Shown here: in pieces, positions 1 to 7,514 of the stretch | How the letters are laid out: every line of letters starts with the position of its first letter | Numbering within the stretch: position 1 is the stretch's first letter | Assembly (NCBI GenBank): GCA_003162595.1 | Contig: PMNJ01000106.1 | Span: forward strand, 1-7,793 | Reading direction: 5' to 3' | DNA length: 7,793 bases | Source of the DNA: Bacteroidales bacterium | GTDB lineage: Bacteria > Bacteroidota > Bacteroidia > Bacteroidales > VadinHA17 | Position numbers and translations under genes: made by a program | Notes under the pieces: generated by a model | What the model saw: only the letters and a program-made list of their open reading frames with translations | Databases searched by the model: none | What the model was told of the DNA's origin: nothing

Positions 1-46
1 AGAGGGGGTCTAAATCGTAAAAAGATCTTCAATTGGTTTTTAAAAT

Positions 47-77
47 TTTGTATTTACGTAAAAAACCGGTAAACTTG
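47..77 (+). promoter_or_regulatory. Candidate promoter of the mrp-nfu unit
   Basis: TTTG at 47-50 is followed by a 19-base spacer and TAAACTTG at 70-77. This matches the Bacteroidota primary promoter (-33 TTTG/TTG, -7 TAnnTTTG) with one mismatch in the -7 box (C for T). A start point would fall near 83-86, giving an A/T-rich leader of about 60 bases before the ATG at 144. No Shine-Dalgarno-like sequence lies before that ATG, which is usual in this phylum. The call rests on motif and spacing only. Confidence 0.45.
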
Positions 78-143
78 CACCTTGTTTATATTTAAATTAA
101 ATAAAAATAGCGATCTTAAGCTGGTTGTCAACAGATTAAAATT

Positions 144-1247
144 ATGTTTTCAAAAGACCAGATACTAAAAGCCCTTTCCAGAGTCATTCACCCAGAAAAA
201 AAGAAAGATATTGTTAGTCTGGGAATGATCACAGAAATAGATTCAGGAGAAAACGGTATAACTATCACACTTACTCCGGAAAAGTCTAACGACCCTTTCA
301 TTTCATCAATTAAGAGCACAATTGTTAGAACGATAAAGGATGTTCTTGGACCAAATGCAATAATAAACGAAATAAGAGTTCAGCCACGGGTTATAGTCGG
401 TAAACTTCAGGAAAAACATCAGGATGTTTTACCCGGAGTATCAAATATAATCGCTATCGCATCTGGCAAGGGGGGCGTTGGAAAAACGACAATCGCTGTA
501 AACCTGGCTATCTCACTTGCAAGAATGGGATATAAGGTCGGGCTCCTTGATGCAGACATATTCGGGCCATCGGTTCCAAAAATGTTCAATGAAGAAAAAT
601 TCAAACCCGAAGTAACACGTGATGAACATGGTGATCATATAGTCCCGCTGACAAAATTCGGGGTTAAAGTTCTCTCAACGGGGTTTTTTGTTGATCCGGC
701 AGAAGCTGTAATCTGGCGGGGCCCAATGGCTTCCAACTTCCTTAAACAACTGATAATGCAGGGGGAATGGGGAAAACTCGATTATCTTCTTGTTGATTTA
801 CCTCCGGGAACAAGCGATATCCATCTGACTCTTGTACAGGAGGTTCCTGTTACAGGAGCCATTGTAATCAGTACACCTCAGGAGGTGGCTCTTGCCGATG
901 CAATAAAAGGGATTTCAATGTTCAGGAGCACTAAAATTAATGTGCCGGTCCTCGGATTGGTCGAAAACATGTCGTGGTTTACGCCTGAAGAACTTCCAGG
1001 AAACAAATACTACATTTTCGGAAAAGAGGGCTGCAGGAAACTGGCTGAAAAAATGGATGTCCCTCTACTAGGGCAGATTCCTCTTGTTCAGAGTATCTGT
1101 GAAGGCAGCGATTATGGTCAGCCGGTAGCCCTGGGCGATTCAATCACTGGAAATGCCTTTATGTCTCTTGCGGAGGAACTTGTTAAAAGAGTCAGTCAAA
1201 GAAACAAAGAGCAGGGACCAACTGTTAAACTTGAGATTAATAAATAA
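144..1247 (+). CDS. mrp: Mrp/NBP35-family P-loop ATPase, iron-sulfur cluster carrier
   Basis: A cytoplasmic ATPase of 367 residues that, by family, binds and hands on Fe-S clusters to apoproteins. Residues 1-80 form the MIP18/DUF59 domain typical of bacterial Mrp (PEKKKDIVSLGMI at 17-29). The rest is a ParA/MinD-type ATPase: deviant Walker A GKGGVGKTT at 108-116, switch motif LLDADIFGPSVP at 134-145, Walker B LLVDLPPGTSD at 215-225, and ENMSWF at 274-279. In E. coli Mrp and NBP35 the ENM motif is followed by a CxxC pair that holds a bridging cluster. Here that stretch reads TPEELPGNKYYIFGKEG with no CxxC, and the only nearby cysteines are C297 and C319. The length is normal and the ATG fits the domain start. 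A NifU-type scaffold gene follows after 13 bases, so the two probably form one operon for Fe-S cluster biogenesis. The family assignment is secure; the client proteins are unknown. Confidence 0.93.
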   Translation: MFSKDQILKALSRVIHPEKKKDIVSLGMITEIDSGENGITITLTPEKSNDPFISSIKSTIVRTIKDVLGPNAIINEIRVQPRVIVGKLQEKHQDVLPGVSNIIAIASGKGGVGKTTIAVNLAISLARMGYKVGLLDADIFGPSVPKMFNEEKFKPEVTRDEHGDHIVPLTKFGVKVLSTGFFVDPAEAVIWRGPMASNFLKQLIMQGEWGKLDYLLVDLPPGTSDIHLTLVQEVPVTGAIVISTPQEVALADAIKGISMFRSTKINVPVLGLVENMSWFTPEELPGNKYYIFGKEGCRKLAEKMDVPLLGQIPLVQSICEGSDYGQPVALGDSITGNAFMSLAEELVKRVSQRNKEQGPTVKLEINK

Positions 1248-1260
1248 AATTATATAAAAA

Positions 1261-1500
1261 ATGACAGAAACTACTAGTATTAAAGACCGCGTTCTGAAAG
1301 CCCTTGAAAGAGTGAGACCTTATCTTCAGTCTGATGGAGGTGATATAGAATTTATTGATGTTACCGATGATATGACTGTCAAAGTTAAACTTACAGGAGC
1401 ATGTCATGGCTGTCCTTATAGTATGCAGACTTTAAAAGCAGGAGTTGAGCAGGCTATAATGAAGGAAGTGCCCGAAATAAAGAGAGTTATTTCAGCCTGA
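1261..1500 (+). CDS. NifU C-terminal-domain (Nfu-type) iron-sulfur scaffold protein
   Basis: A small cytoplasmic protein of 79 residues consisting only of the NifU C-terminal domain. In this family two cysteines per monomer bind a 4Fe-4S cluster across a dimer and pass it to target enzymes. The signature GACHGCP at 46-52 gives the CxxC ligands C48 and C51. The upstream stretch VRPYLQSDGGDIEF at 18-31 is the other conserved block of the domain. The length equals a stand-alone domain, so nothing is missing. The ATG is preceded by an A-rich leader and no Shine-Dalgarno. It lies 13 bases after mrp and is presumably co-transcribed. Since this Mrp lacks the usual CxxC, the Nfu protein may supply the cluster-holding cysteines of the pair; that is inference. 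Confidence 0.93.
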   Translation: MTETTSIKDRVLKALERVRPYLQSDGGDIEFIDVTDDMTVKVKLTGACHGCPYSMQTLKAGVEQAIMKEVPEIKRVISA

Positions 1501-1525
1501 GAAACCACTTTAGCTCAATTTTATT

Positions 1526-1533
1526 TACCTTTG
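1526..1533 (+). promoter_or_regulatory. TAnnTTTG -7 box upstream of porW
   Basis: TACCTTTG is a perfect match to the Bacteroidota -7 consensus TAnnTTTG. It sits in the 80-base gap between the nfu stop and the porW start. Transcription would begin near 1540, leaving a leader of about 40 bases. I find no TTG at the proper distance upstream for a -33 element, so the promoter may be weak or need an activator. The 14 bases at 1521-1534 recur exactly at 6248-6261 before the AlaDH-like gene. Confidence 0.5.
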
Positions 1534-1580
1534 ATATACTATACACAAAATTAGTTAGTTATAGTATTAAAAGTCTATTA

Positions 1581-4235
1581 TTGGCTTCAAATAAAACATT
1601 ATATAAATGTCTGGTGCTATTGGGATTATCCATGGTAGTGGCATACTGTTCGGTTGAAAAAAACACGGGCGCAAGCAGGTTTTACCAGGGCATGACCGCC
1701 AGATATAACATCTATTTTAATGGTTATGAGAGCTTTAAGTCAGGTTTGGTAAAGATATCCAGGGGTTATCAGGATGATTATGCAGAATTATTAAGAGTGT
1801 TTGAGTACAGTGATCCTTCCACGGCTTCTCTTTGTTCCTCTGATATGGAACGGGCAATACAGAAAGCCTCAAAACTCATTTCATTAAAGTCAATTACTGC
1901 AAAACCAGAATTTAAGGATGCTCATGATCTCTCCGAAAAGGATAAAAAACTTCTTGAAAAGAAAGAATATAATGAGTGGGTAGATGACAGCTATCTGCTA
2001 ATCGGGAAAGCCAGGTTTTATAAACACGAGTATAAGGAAGCCAGCTCAATATTTAACTATTGCATAACCGATGCAAACGATCAGGCCATAAAAAATGAAG
2101 CTGTTATCTGGCTGGCCAGAATATATAATGAAACCGGAAATTATAGCGAATCCCTCAGATTAATTAATGGTCTGGATGTTACATTGGACTATCCTAAGTC
2201 TTTAATATCAATGTACTATACCACCATTGCCGATCTTTACATTAAACAAAAAAGGTATTCTGAAGCAATAGATCCGATGAAAAAATCAATTGCCATTGTT
2301 TCCGGCAAAAGAACCCGGTACCGGCTTACATATCTTCTGGCTCAGTTATATGAAAAAACTGGCGATGGAGCAAGAGCCACGGCTCTTTATCGTAATGTTG
2401 TTAATATGAATCCTCCTTACGAAGTTGAATTTAATGCCAGAATAAACATTGCCGGTGTTTTTGATGTTAACTCAGGGAATCCCAGGGAAATCCGAAAGGA
2501 ACTTGAAAAAATGCTTAACGATTCCAAGAACAAAGATTATCAGGATCAGATTTACTTTGCACTTGGTAATATCTCGATGAAGGAGGGAAAGGAGTCTGAA
2601 GCCCTCGGATACTTTAGAAAATCTGCCATTGCAAAATCACAGAATCAGAATCAGAAAGGCAGATCTTACCTCGCTCTTGCAGGTTATTACTTCAAGAAAC
2701 CTGATTATATGAAGGCAGGTACCTATTATGATAGTGCTGTCTATTTTCTGAATCAGAAATATCCCGATTATCTTCTGATAAAAACCAAATCACAAAATCT
2801 GGATGCTCTGGTCTCCCAATTGAAAATAATACATCGTGAGGACAGTCTGCAAAAGGTTGCAAAAATGACTGAGCCTGAAAGGACTGCTCTTATTGCATCA
2901 ATAATAGCAAAGACAATTAAAGACAAAATTGAAGGAAAGACCGCAGACAATTCCGACAGGTACAATCTTGGACAGTATTATGAGAACGAAAGACGTTTTC
3001 AGGGGAATATTGATCAGGAAGGCAAATGGTATTTTTATAATCAGACAGCATTGACTTTTGGCCGGACTGAATTCCATAAACGTTGGGGTGACAGAAAACT
3101 TGAAGACAATTGGAGAAGATCTAATAAAACGAGGGTAAATAATGTACAAGCTTCCAATAATCCTAATGAGACTGTTCAGCATGTATCTGACACGCTGGCA
3201 GCCGAAACCGATTATAAAAAGCCTCAGTTCTATTTGAAAAACCTGCCACTAAAGGACTCGTTAATTAATATTTCTAACGATAAAATTGCCACTGCAATGC
3301 TAAATGCCGGCAAAGCTTACGCAGAGCGAATTCCTGACACTACAAAAGCAATTGAAACCTTCGATTTACTTATTAACCGATTTTCTTCCAGTGAGCTTGT
3401 TCCTGAAACATTATATAATCTGTACAATATCAATAAAGAGAGAAATAGCGCAAAATCAGAAACTTACAGAGAACGGCTGCTTCAAAAGTATCCTGATAAT
3501 GAGTTTGCCAGAATACTCTCAGATCCTGCTTATTACGAGAAAAAAAATGCTGAACTGAAATTGGCAGAAAAAACTTATGAGGCTGCATATGCAGCATATT
3601 CCGGTGAAAAATTCAATGATGCAATTTCTATAAGTAATGATGCGTTGAAAAAATATCCTCAGGATCAGCTCGCTCCTAAATTTTTACTTATCAGGGCTTA
3701 TTCGGTTGGCAAAATAAATGATGAAAGAACTTTCAAGGAAGAACTCAGCAACCTCATTAAACAATGGCCTGGAACTGCTGAGAGTAAAAAAGCTGCTGAG
3801 ATAATTGCATACCTCAACCAGAAATCACCTGAACTTAAAGTTGAAGAAGATAAAAAAATTGCCGCTGAAATTTACACTGCCGATACAACTTTAAATCATG
3901 TTTTTGTATTGATTATCACCGATCCTTCCTTTAATCTGAACCAGACATCATTTGATGTAATCAGCTATAATATTGATAATTTTACGAATAAGAATTACAA
4001 GACAGTCGGAACACTGATTGACAATAAATTTATACAGATAATTGTTTCAGGGTTTCCAGATTTTGCTCAGGCTCTCAATTATTTCAATGCGTTTAAAACA
4101 GAAAAGATTGTCAGAAATCCGAGTGGTGCAAAGATGATGACATTTATAATAAGCGAAAGCAATCTTAAAGTCCTGCAAAACGATAAAGATCCTGGACGTT
4201 ATCAGCTTTTCTTCAGGGATAAATATTTAAAATGA
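1581..4235 (+). CDS. porW: PorW/SprE-type TPR lipoprotein of the type IX secretion system
   Basis: An 884-residue protein matching PorW (SprE in Flavobacterium johnsoniae), an outer-membrane lipoprotein on the periplasmic side needed for T9SS function and gliding. The start is TTG: no in-frame ATG precedes the hydrophobic signal stretch LVLLGLSMVVA (11-21), and the first internal ATG (codon 18) would cut it away. C23 in VAYCS is the likely lipidated cysteine, with an unusual Tyr at -1. KNTGASRFYQGMTARYNIYF (27-46) is a typical family start. Helical TPR-like repeats run at about 137-400 and 570-745. Between them lies a block typical of the family, WYFYNQTALTFGRTEF then WGDRKLEDNWRRSNK (483-516). 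The C-terminus (about 770-880) is a compact alpha/beta domain, including IIVSGFPDFAQALNYFNAF. The stop overlaps the porX start as ATGA, suggesting coupled translation. Family identification is from memory of the signatures and overall layout. Confidence 0.88.
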   Translation: MASNKTLYKCLVLLGLSMVVAYCSVEKNTGASRFYQGMTARYNIYFNGYESFKSGLVKISRGYQDDYAELLRVFEYSDPSTASLCSSDMERAIQKASKLISLKSITAKPEFKDAHDLSEKDKKLLEKKEYNEWVDDSYLLIGKARFYKHEYKEASSIFNYCITDANDQAIKNEAVIWLARIYNETGNYSESLRLINGLDVTLDYPKSLISMYYTTIADLYIKQKRYSEAIDPMKKSIAIVSGKRTRYRLTYLLAQLYEKTGDGARATALYRNVVNMNPPYEVEFNARINIAGVFDVNSGNPREIRKELEKMLNDSKNKDYQDQIYFALGNISMKEGKESEALGYFRKSAIAKSQNQNQKGRSYLALAGYYFKKPDYMKAGTYYDSAVYFLNQKYPDYLLIKTKSQNLDALVSQLKIIHREDSLQKVAKMTEPERTALIASIIAKTIKDKIEGKTADNSDRYNLGQYYENERRFQGNIDQEGKWYFYNQTALTFGRTEFHKRWGDRKLEDNWRRSNKTRVNNVQASNNPNETVQHVSDTLAAETDYKKPQFYLKNLPLKDSLINISNDKIATAMLNAGKAYAERIPDTTKAIETFDLLINRFSSSELVPETLYNLYNINKERNSAKSETYRERLLQKYPDNEFARILSDPAYYEKKNAELKLAEKTYEAAYAAYSGEKFNDAISISNDALKKYPQDQLAPKFLLIRAYSVGKINDERTFKEELSNLIKQWPGTAESKKAAEIIAYLNQKSPELKVEEDKKIAAEIYTADTTLNHVFVLIITDPSFNLNQTSFDVISYNIDNFTNKNYKTVGTLIDNKFIQIIVSGFPDFAQALNYFNAFKTEKIVRNPSGAKMMTFIISESNLKVLQNDKDPGRYQLFFRDKYLK

Positions 4236-5785
4236 GAAAAATAAAAATACTCTGGACCGATGACGAGATTGAGTCGCTCAAACCTCATATTTTGTTCCTT
4301 GAAGAGAAAGGTTATGAGATTGACACCTGCTCAAACGGCAACGATACTATTGACCTGGTCAGGCAGAACCGTTATGATCTGATTTTTCTGGATGAAAATA
4401 TGCCCGGGTTAAGCGGGATTGAGACATTAAAACTGATAAAGGAATTAAGGACCGATATTCCTGTGGTGATGATCACAAAAAGTGAAGAAGAAGATTTAAT
4501 GGAAACTGCCATAGGATCAGAAATTGCTGATTATCTGATTAAACCGGTCAAGCCAAAGCAGGTGCTTCTTGCAATAAAAAAGATTCTCGATCAACGGCGC
4601 CTGGTAACTGAAAAAACAACCACCGATTACAGACAGGAATTCAACCGGATCAGCAGTATGATCTCTTCGGCATCAACTTTTTCAGACTGGACAGAGTTAT
4701 ATAAGAAAATAGTATTCTGGGAATCTGAACTGGAAAAATCTACGGACCCCGGTATGACTGACATCCTTAAGCTGCAACAAAACGAAGCAAATATATCATT
4801 TTCGAAATTCATTGCCTGTAATTATCTTAATTGGCTGAAACCTGGAAGCACAAATAAGCCGTTGCTCTCACCTGCGCTTTTTTCACAGAAAATTTTCCCC
4901 CTGATAGATCAAAATAAACCCCTGTTCTTTATCCTTATAGATAACCTGAGATATGACCAATGGAAAACGATCTCCGCAGAGTTATCGGGATTGTACAGGA
5001 TCATTGAAGAGGATCTGTATTACAGCATTTTGCCAACTTCAACACAATTCAGCAGGAATTCTATTTTCTCAGGTTTAATGCCGTCTGCAATTGCAGAACT
5101 TAGGCCTGATTTATGGATAAACGATGATGAGGAAGTGGGTAAAAATAATTCTGAAGAAGAGTTATTCAGAGACCAGTTAAAGCGTAAAGGGCTTAAATAC
5201 AAATGGTCGTATACTAAAATAAGCAGCAGCCTTGAAGGTAAAAAAGTAAATGAGAAAGTAAGGTCGATGCTTGAAAATGACTTAAATATACTTGTTTTCA
5301 ATTTTGTAGATATGTTATCACATGCAAGAACAGAGATAAGTATGATCCGCGACCTGGCTAACGACGAGCCCGCTTACAGGAGTCTTACGCGTTCATGGTT
5401 CATGCATTCATCATTGTTCGAATTACTAAAGACACTGGCCTCGCATCCTGTCAGAGTAATCTTCAGCACAGATCACGGTACAATAAGAGTACAGAACCCG
5501 ATAAAAATTATCGGAGACAGAAAAACATCCCCAAATCTTAGGTATAAAATGGGCAGAAACCTCGATTACGATCCGAAAAAAGTTTTTGAGCTGATCAATC
5601 CTGAAAAAGCAATGCTTCCCAAAACCAATTTAAGTTCAAGATACATTTTTGCGATGAATCAGGACTTTCTGGTCTATCAAAACAACTATAATCATTATGC
5701 CGGATATTATAAGGATACCTTTCAACATGGAGGGATTTCTATGCAGGAGATAATGATTCCTGTAGCCTGGCTTGAACCTGTTTAA
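4232..5785 (+). CDS. porX: PorX: response-regulator receiver fused to PglZ alkaline-phosphatase-like domain
   Basis: A cytoplasmic two-component regulator of 517 residues, the usual PorX length. The receiver domain (1-120) has the acidic pair D10-D11, phosphoacceptor D54 in FLDENMP, T82 and K104 in LIKP. Helices at about 130-205 link it to a PglZ/alkaline-phosphatase-superfamily domain (about 207-517). That domain keeps its metal site: D237 in LIDNLR, nucleophile T271 in PTSTQFSR, D360 and H364 in NFVDMLSH, D414-H415 in TDHG, and H499 in QHGG. There is no DNA-binding domain. In Porphyromonas gingivalis PorX works with the sensor PorY and the sigma factor SigP to control T9SS genes, and its effector domain is reported to cleave oligonucleotides. 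Those partners are not in this window. The ATG lies inside the porW stop (ATGA), and tsaE follows after 19 bases. All visible catalytic residues are intact. Confidence 0.95.
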   Translation: MRKIKILWTDDEIESLKPHILFLEEKGYEIDTCSNGNDTIDLVRQNRYDLIFLDENMPGLSGIETLKLIKELRTDIPVVMITKSEEEDLMETAIGSEIADYLIKPVKPKQVLLAIKKILDQRRLVTEKTTTDYRQEFNRISSMISSASTFSDWTELYKKIVFWESELEKSTDPGMTDILKLQQNEANISFSKFIACNYLNWLKPGSTNKPLLSPALFSQKIFPLIDQNKPLFFILIDNLRYDQWKTISAELSGLYRIIEEDLYYSILPTSTQFSRNSIFSGLMPSAIAELRPDLWINDDEEVGKNNSEEELFRDQLKRKGLKYKWSYTKISSSLEGKKVNEKVRSMLENDLNILVFNFVDMLSHARTEISMIRDLANDEPAYRSLTRSWFMHSSLFELLKTLASHPVRVIFSTDHGTIRVQNPIKIIGDRKTSPNLRYKMGRNLDYDPKKVFELINPEKAMLPKTNLSSRYIFAMNQDFLVYQNNYNHYAGYYKDTFQHGGISMQEIMIPVAWLEPV

Positions 5786-5804
5786 GTATCAGCTTTTCGA
5801 CCCG

Positions 5805-6218
5805 ATGAAAATAATAATAAAAGACAAGAGACATTTACCGGTTGCTGCCAGACAACTTCTGAAATATTCCGGAGAAAAGAAAATATTTGCCTTTTATGGA
5901 TCAATGGGCGCTGGCAAAACAACAATTATCAAAGCTATATGTGAATCTCTGGACGCTATTGATATTGTTAGCAGCCCTACTTTTACCCTGGTAAATGAAT
6001 ACAAAACATCTTCTGGAGATTCATTATTTCATATCGATTTCTATAGAATAAAGAAACAGGAAGAGGTATACGACTTTGGCCTTGAGGAGTACCTTACCGG
6101 CGATTCGTATTGCTTCATGGAGTGGCCTGAACTTATAGAAGAATTGCTCCCCCCGGAAACAGTAATTGTGAGAATTTCAGTGGATAACAACGAACAAAGG
6201 ACACTTTCAATAACTTAA
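5805..6218 (+). CDS. tsaE: TsaE, ATPase of the tRNA t6A37 modification complex
   Basis: A cytoplasmic P-loop ATPase that works with TsaB and TsaD to complete threonylcarbamoyl transfer to A37 of ANN-decoding tRNAs. From the ATG at 5805 it is 137 residues, the normal size. Walker A is GSMGAGKTT (32-40). Family motifs follow: SSPTFTLVNEY (56-66), HIDFYR (76-81) and MEWPE (105-109, Walker-B-like region). An in-frame TTG at 5772 would add 11 residues inside the end of porX, but the extra peptide does not resemble TsaE, and MKIIIKDKRHLPVAARQLL is a typical TsaE start. The gene begins 19 bases after the porX stop with no promoter in between, so it is probably the last gene of the porW-porX unit. 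tsaB and tsaD are not present. Confidence 0.95.
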   Translation: MKIIIKDKRHLPVAARQLLKYSGEKKIFAFYGSMGAGKTTIIKAICESLDAIDIVSSPTFTLVNEYKTSSGDSLFHIDFYRIKKQEEVYDFGLEEYLTGDSYCFMEWPELIEELLPPETVIVRISVDNNEQRTLSIT

Positions 6219-6230
6219 AATGATCCGATT

Positions 6231-6260
6231 TTGCTCTCTATCCCAAATTATTTACCTTTG
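6231..6260 (+). promoter_or_regulatory. Strong candidate promoter of the AlaDH-like gene
   Basis: TTG at 6231-6233 (inside TTTTG, 6229-6233), a 19-base spacer and TACCTTTG at 6253-6260 form a complete Bacteroidota promoter with an exact -7 box. The start point would fall near 6266-6268, giving a very short leader of about 12-14 bases before the ATG at 6280. The gene can therefore be transcribed independently of porX-tsaE. Bases 6248-6261 are identical to 1521-1534 upstream of porW. A 5-bp hairpin, GAGGA 6260-6264 with TCCTC 6272-6276, overlaps the start region but is too short to weigh. Confidence 0.65.
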
Positions 6261-6279
6261 AGGAAATAACATCCTCACA

Positions 6280-7503
6280 ATGATGAATGGCAAAGCTAAG
6301 AATGGAAAAGTCAGTTTTGAAAATACTGTTTTCATGCCAAAAGAGGAACACCTTGAGACTGCCGTTAAAAACCGCAGAATTTCGATCGGTATTCCCAATG
6401 ACGAAAAAGATGACGAGAAAAGAGTTGCGCTGACCCCGGAATCGGTTTGTCTGCTTGTTGAAAGTGACAATGAAGTTATTGTTCAGAAAGGTGCAGGACT
6501 GGGAGCAAATTATACTGATAAGGATTACAGCGAGAACGGAGCAATAATAAGTGACTCCCCTGCCAGGGTCTTCAGTGCCGATGTAGTAATCAAGGTGGCG
6601 CCTTTTTCTGAGAAAGAAACTGAATTTCTGAAAGGAAATCAGGTAATATTATCATACCTCAATGTTCTAAAACTTAGTGAAGAAACTCTTGGAAAACTCA
6701 TACGAAAAAAAGTCACAGCAATCGCTTTTGAAAAGATACGCGATGCTAACGGTGAATTACCTGTTGTGGAATCGATGAGTGAAATATCGGGAATAACATC
6801 TCTTCTGATCGCATCGGAATATCTCAGTAATATGCATGGAGGCAAAGGAGTGATGCTCGGTGGTATTACAGGAGTCACTCCAACGGAAGTTGTCATCTTA
6901 GGTGCAAATACTGCCGGTGAATTTGCTGCACGGGCAGCTATCGGACTCGGATCTACTGTAAAAATTTTCGACAATTCGCTTCCCCGGCTGAGAAGATTTC
7001 AGAATCTTCTGGGACAACGGCTTCAGACTTCAGTATTTCATCCCCAGGTTCTAAAGAAAGCTCTTAAATCGGCCGATGTTCTGATTGGTGCTATTGAACT
7101 GAAAGATCTCAGACCCTGGTATTACATAACAGAAGATATGGTACGGAACATGAAAAAAGGTGCGGTGATTATCGACCTGAGCATCGACCGTGGCGGTTGT
7201 ATTGAAACAACTGAATGCCGTGCATTGAAGGATCCTGTTTACGAAAAACATGGAGTTATTCATTTTTCTGCCTGGAATCTCCCGTCGCGTGTTGCACGCA
7301 CGGCATCTATAGCTCTAAGTAATATTTTTACTCCTCTGCTTCAAAGTATGGCAGATTCAGGGGGAATCACCCAATTGCTCAAAAATGATCAGGGTGTACG
7401 GAACAGCGCTTATTTATATAACGGGATGCTCACAAATGAAACGTTAGGCGAAAAGTTCGGAATAATATCCAAGGACCTCGATCTTCTGATTTCAGCCTTC
7501 TGA
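6280..7503 (+). CDS. Alanine dehydrogenase/PntA-family protein with altered catalytic residues
   Basis: A cytoplasmic protein of 407 residues with the two-domain AlaDH/PNT fold; genuine members oxidise alanine to pyruvate and ammonia with NAD+. Compared from memory with Mycobacterium tuberculosis Ald, the substrate-binding arginine is kept (R48 in KRVALTP), as is the aspartate of SIDRGGC (D303). The lysine of KVKEP corresponds to A107 (KVAPF), and the catalytic histidine of FLHLA corresponds to N128 (SYLNVL). The nucleotide loop reads GANTAG (208-213), so the middle glycine of GxGxxG is Asn; the acidic residue after strand two is present (D231). KVAPF resembles the KVNAP of the transhydrogenase alpha subunit, but no membrane segments are present. 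An N-terminal extension of about 33 residues precedes the usual start and is common in Bacteroidota homologues, supporting the ATG at 6280 (or 6283). The fold assignment is firm; enzyme activity as alanine dehydrogenase is doubtful. It lies 61 bases after tsaE behind its own promoter. Confidence 0.85.
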   Translation: MMNGKAKNGKVSFENTVFMPKEEHLETAVKNRRISIGIPNDEKDDEKRVALTPESVCLLVESDNEVIVQKGAGLGANYTDKDYSENGAIISDSPARVFSADVVIKVAPFSEKETEFLKGNQVILSYLNVLKLSEETLGKLIRKKVTAIAFEKIRDANGELPVVESMSEISGITSLLIASEYLSNMHGGKGVMLGGITGVTPTEVVILGANTAGEFAARAAIGLGSTVKIFDNSLPRLRRFQNLLGQRLQTSVFHPQVLKKALKSADVLIGAIELKDLRPWYYITEDMVRNMKKGAVIIDLSIDRGGCIETTECRALKDPVYEKHGVIHFSAWNLPSRVARTASIALSNIFTPLLQSMADSGGITQLLKNDQGVRNSAYLYNGMLTNETLGEKFGIISKDLDLLISAF

Positions 7504-7514
7504 TTATCAGACAT

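Noticed and set aside
22..29. AAGATCTT palindrome near the left edge as an operator
   Set aside because: An 8-base palindrome in AT-rich DNA is expected by chance, and no second copy or matching regulator gene is seen.
1..72. Open frame at the left edge ending at TAA 70-72, possible tail of an upstream gene
   Set aside because: The 23 residues resemble nothing I know, and the frame overlaps the candidate mrp promoter; all other + frames stop within the first 20 bases.
1498..1530. Possible terminator after nfu (TGAG 1498-1501 with CTCA 1514-1517, then an AT-rich stretch)
   Set aside because: Four base pairs around a 12-base loop is not convincing.
3304..3558. Open + frame of 84 codons inside porW
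   Set aside because: It is out of frame within the porW TPR region, and its product shows no family features.
5772..5804. Upstream TTG start for tsaE, overlapping the end of porX
   Set aside because: The extra 11 residues do not look like TsaE, and the ATG at 5805 gives a typical N-terminus and length.
6260..6276. Short hairpin GAGGA/TCCTC in the leader of the AlaDH-like gene, as an attenuator or riboswitch
   Set aside because: A 5-bp stem with a 7-base loop in a leader of about 13 bases cannot support a regulatory RNA call.
6639..6974. Open antisense frame of 111 codons inside the AlaDH-like gene
   Set aside because: It lies opposite a well-conserved coding region and its translation shows no recognisable domain; it is a shadow of the sense codons.
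7499..7511. Palindrome TCTGATTATCAGA across the AlaDH-like stop codon, as a terminator
   Set aside because: The stem is only 5 bp with a 3-base loop and no T-run follows; it is too weak to call.
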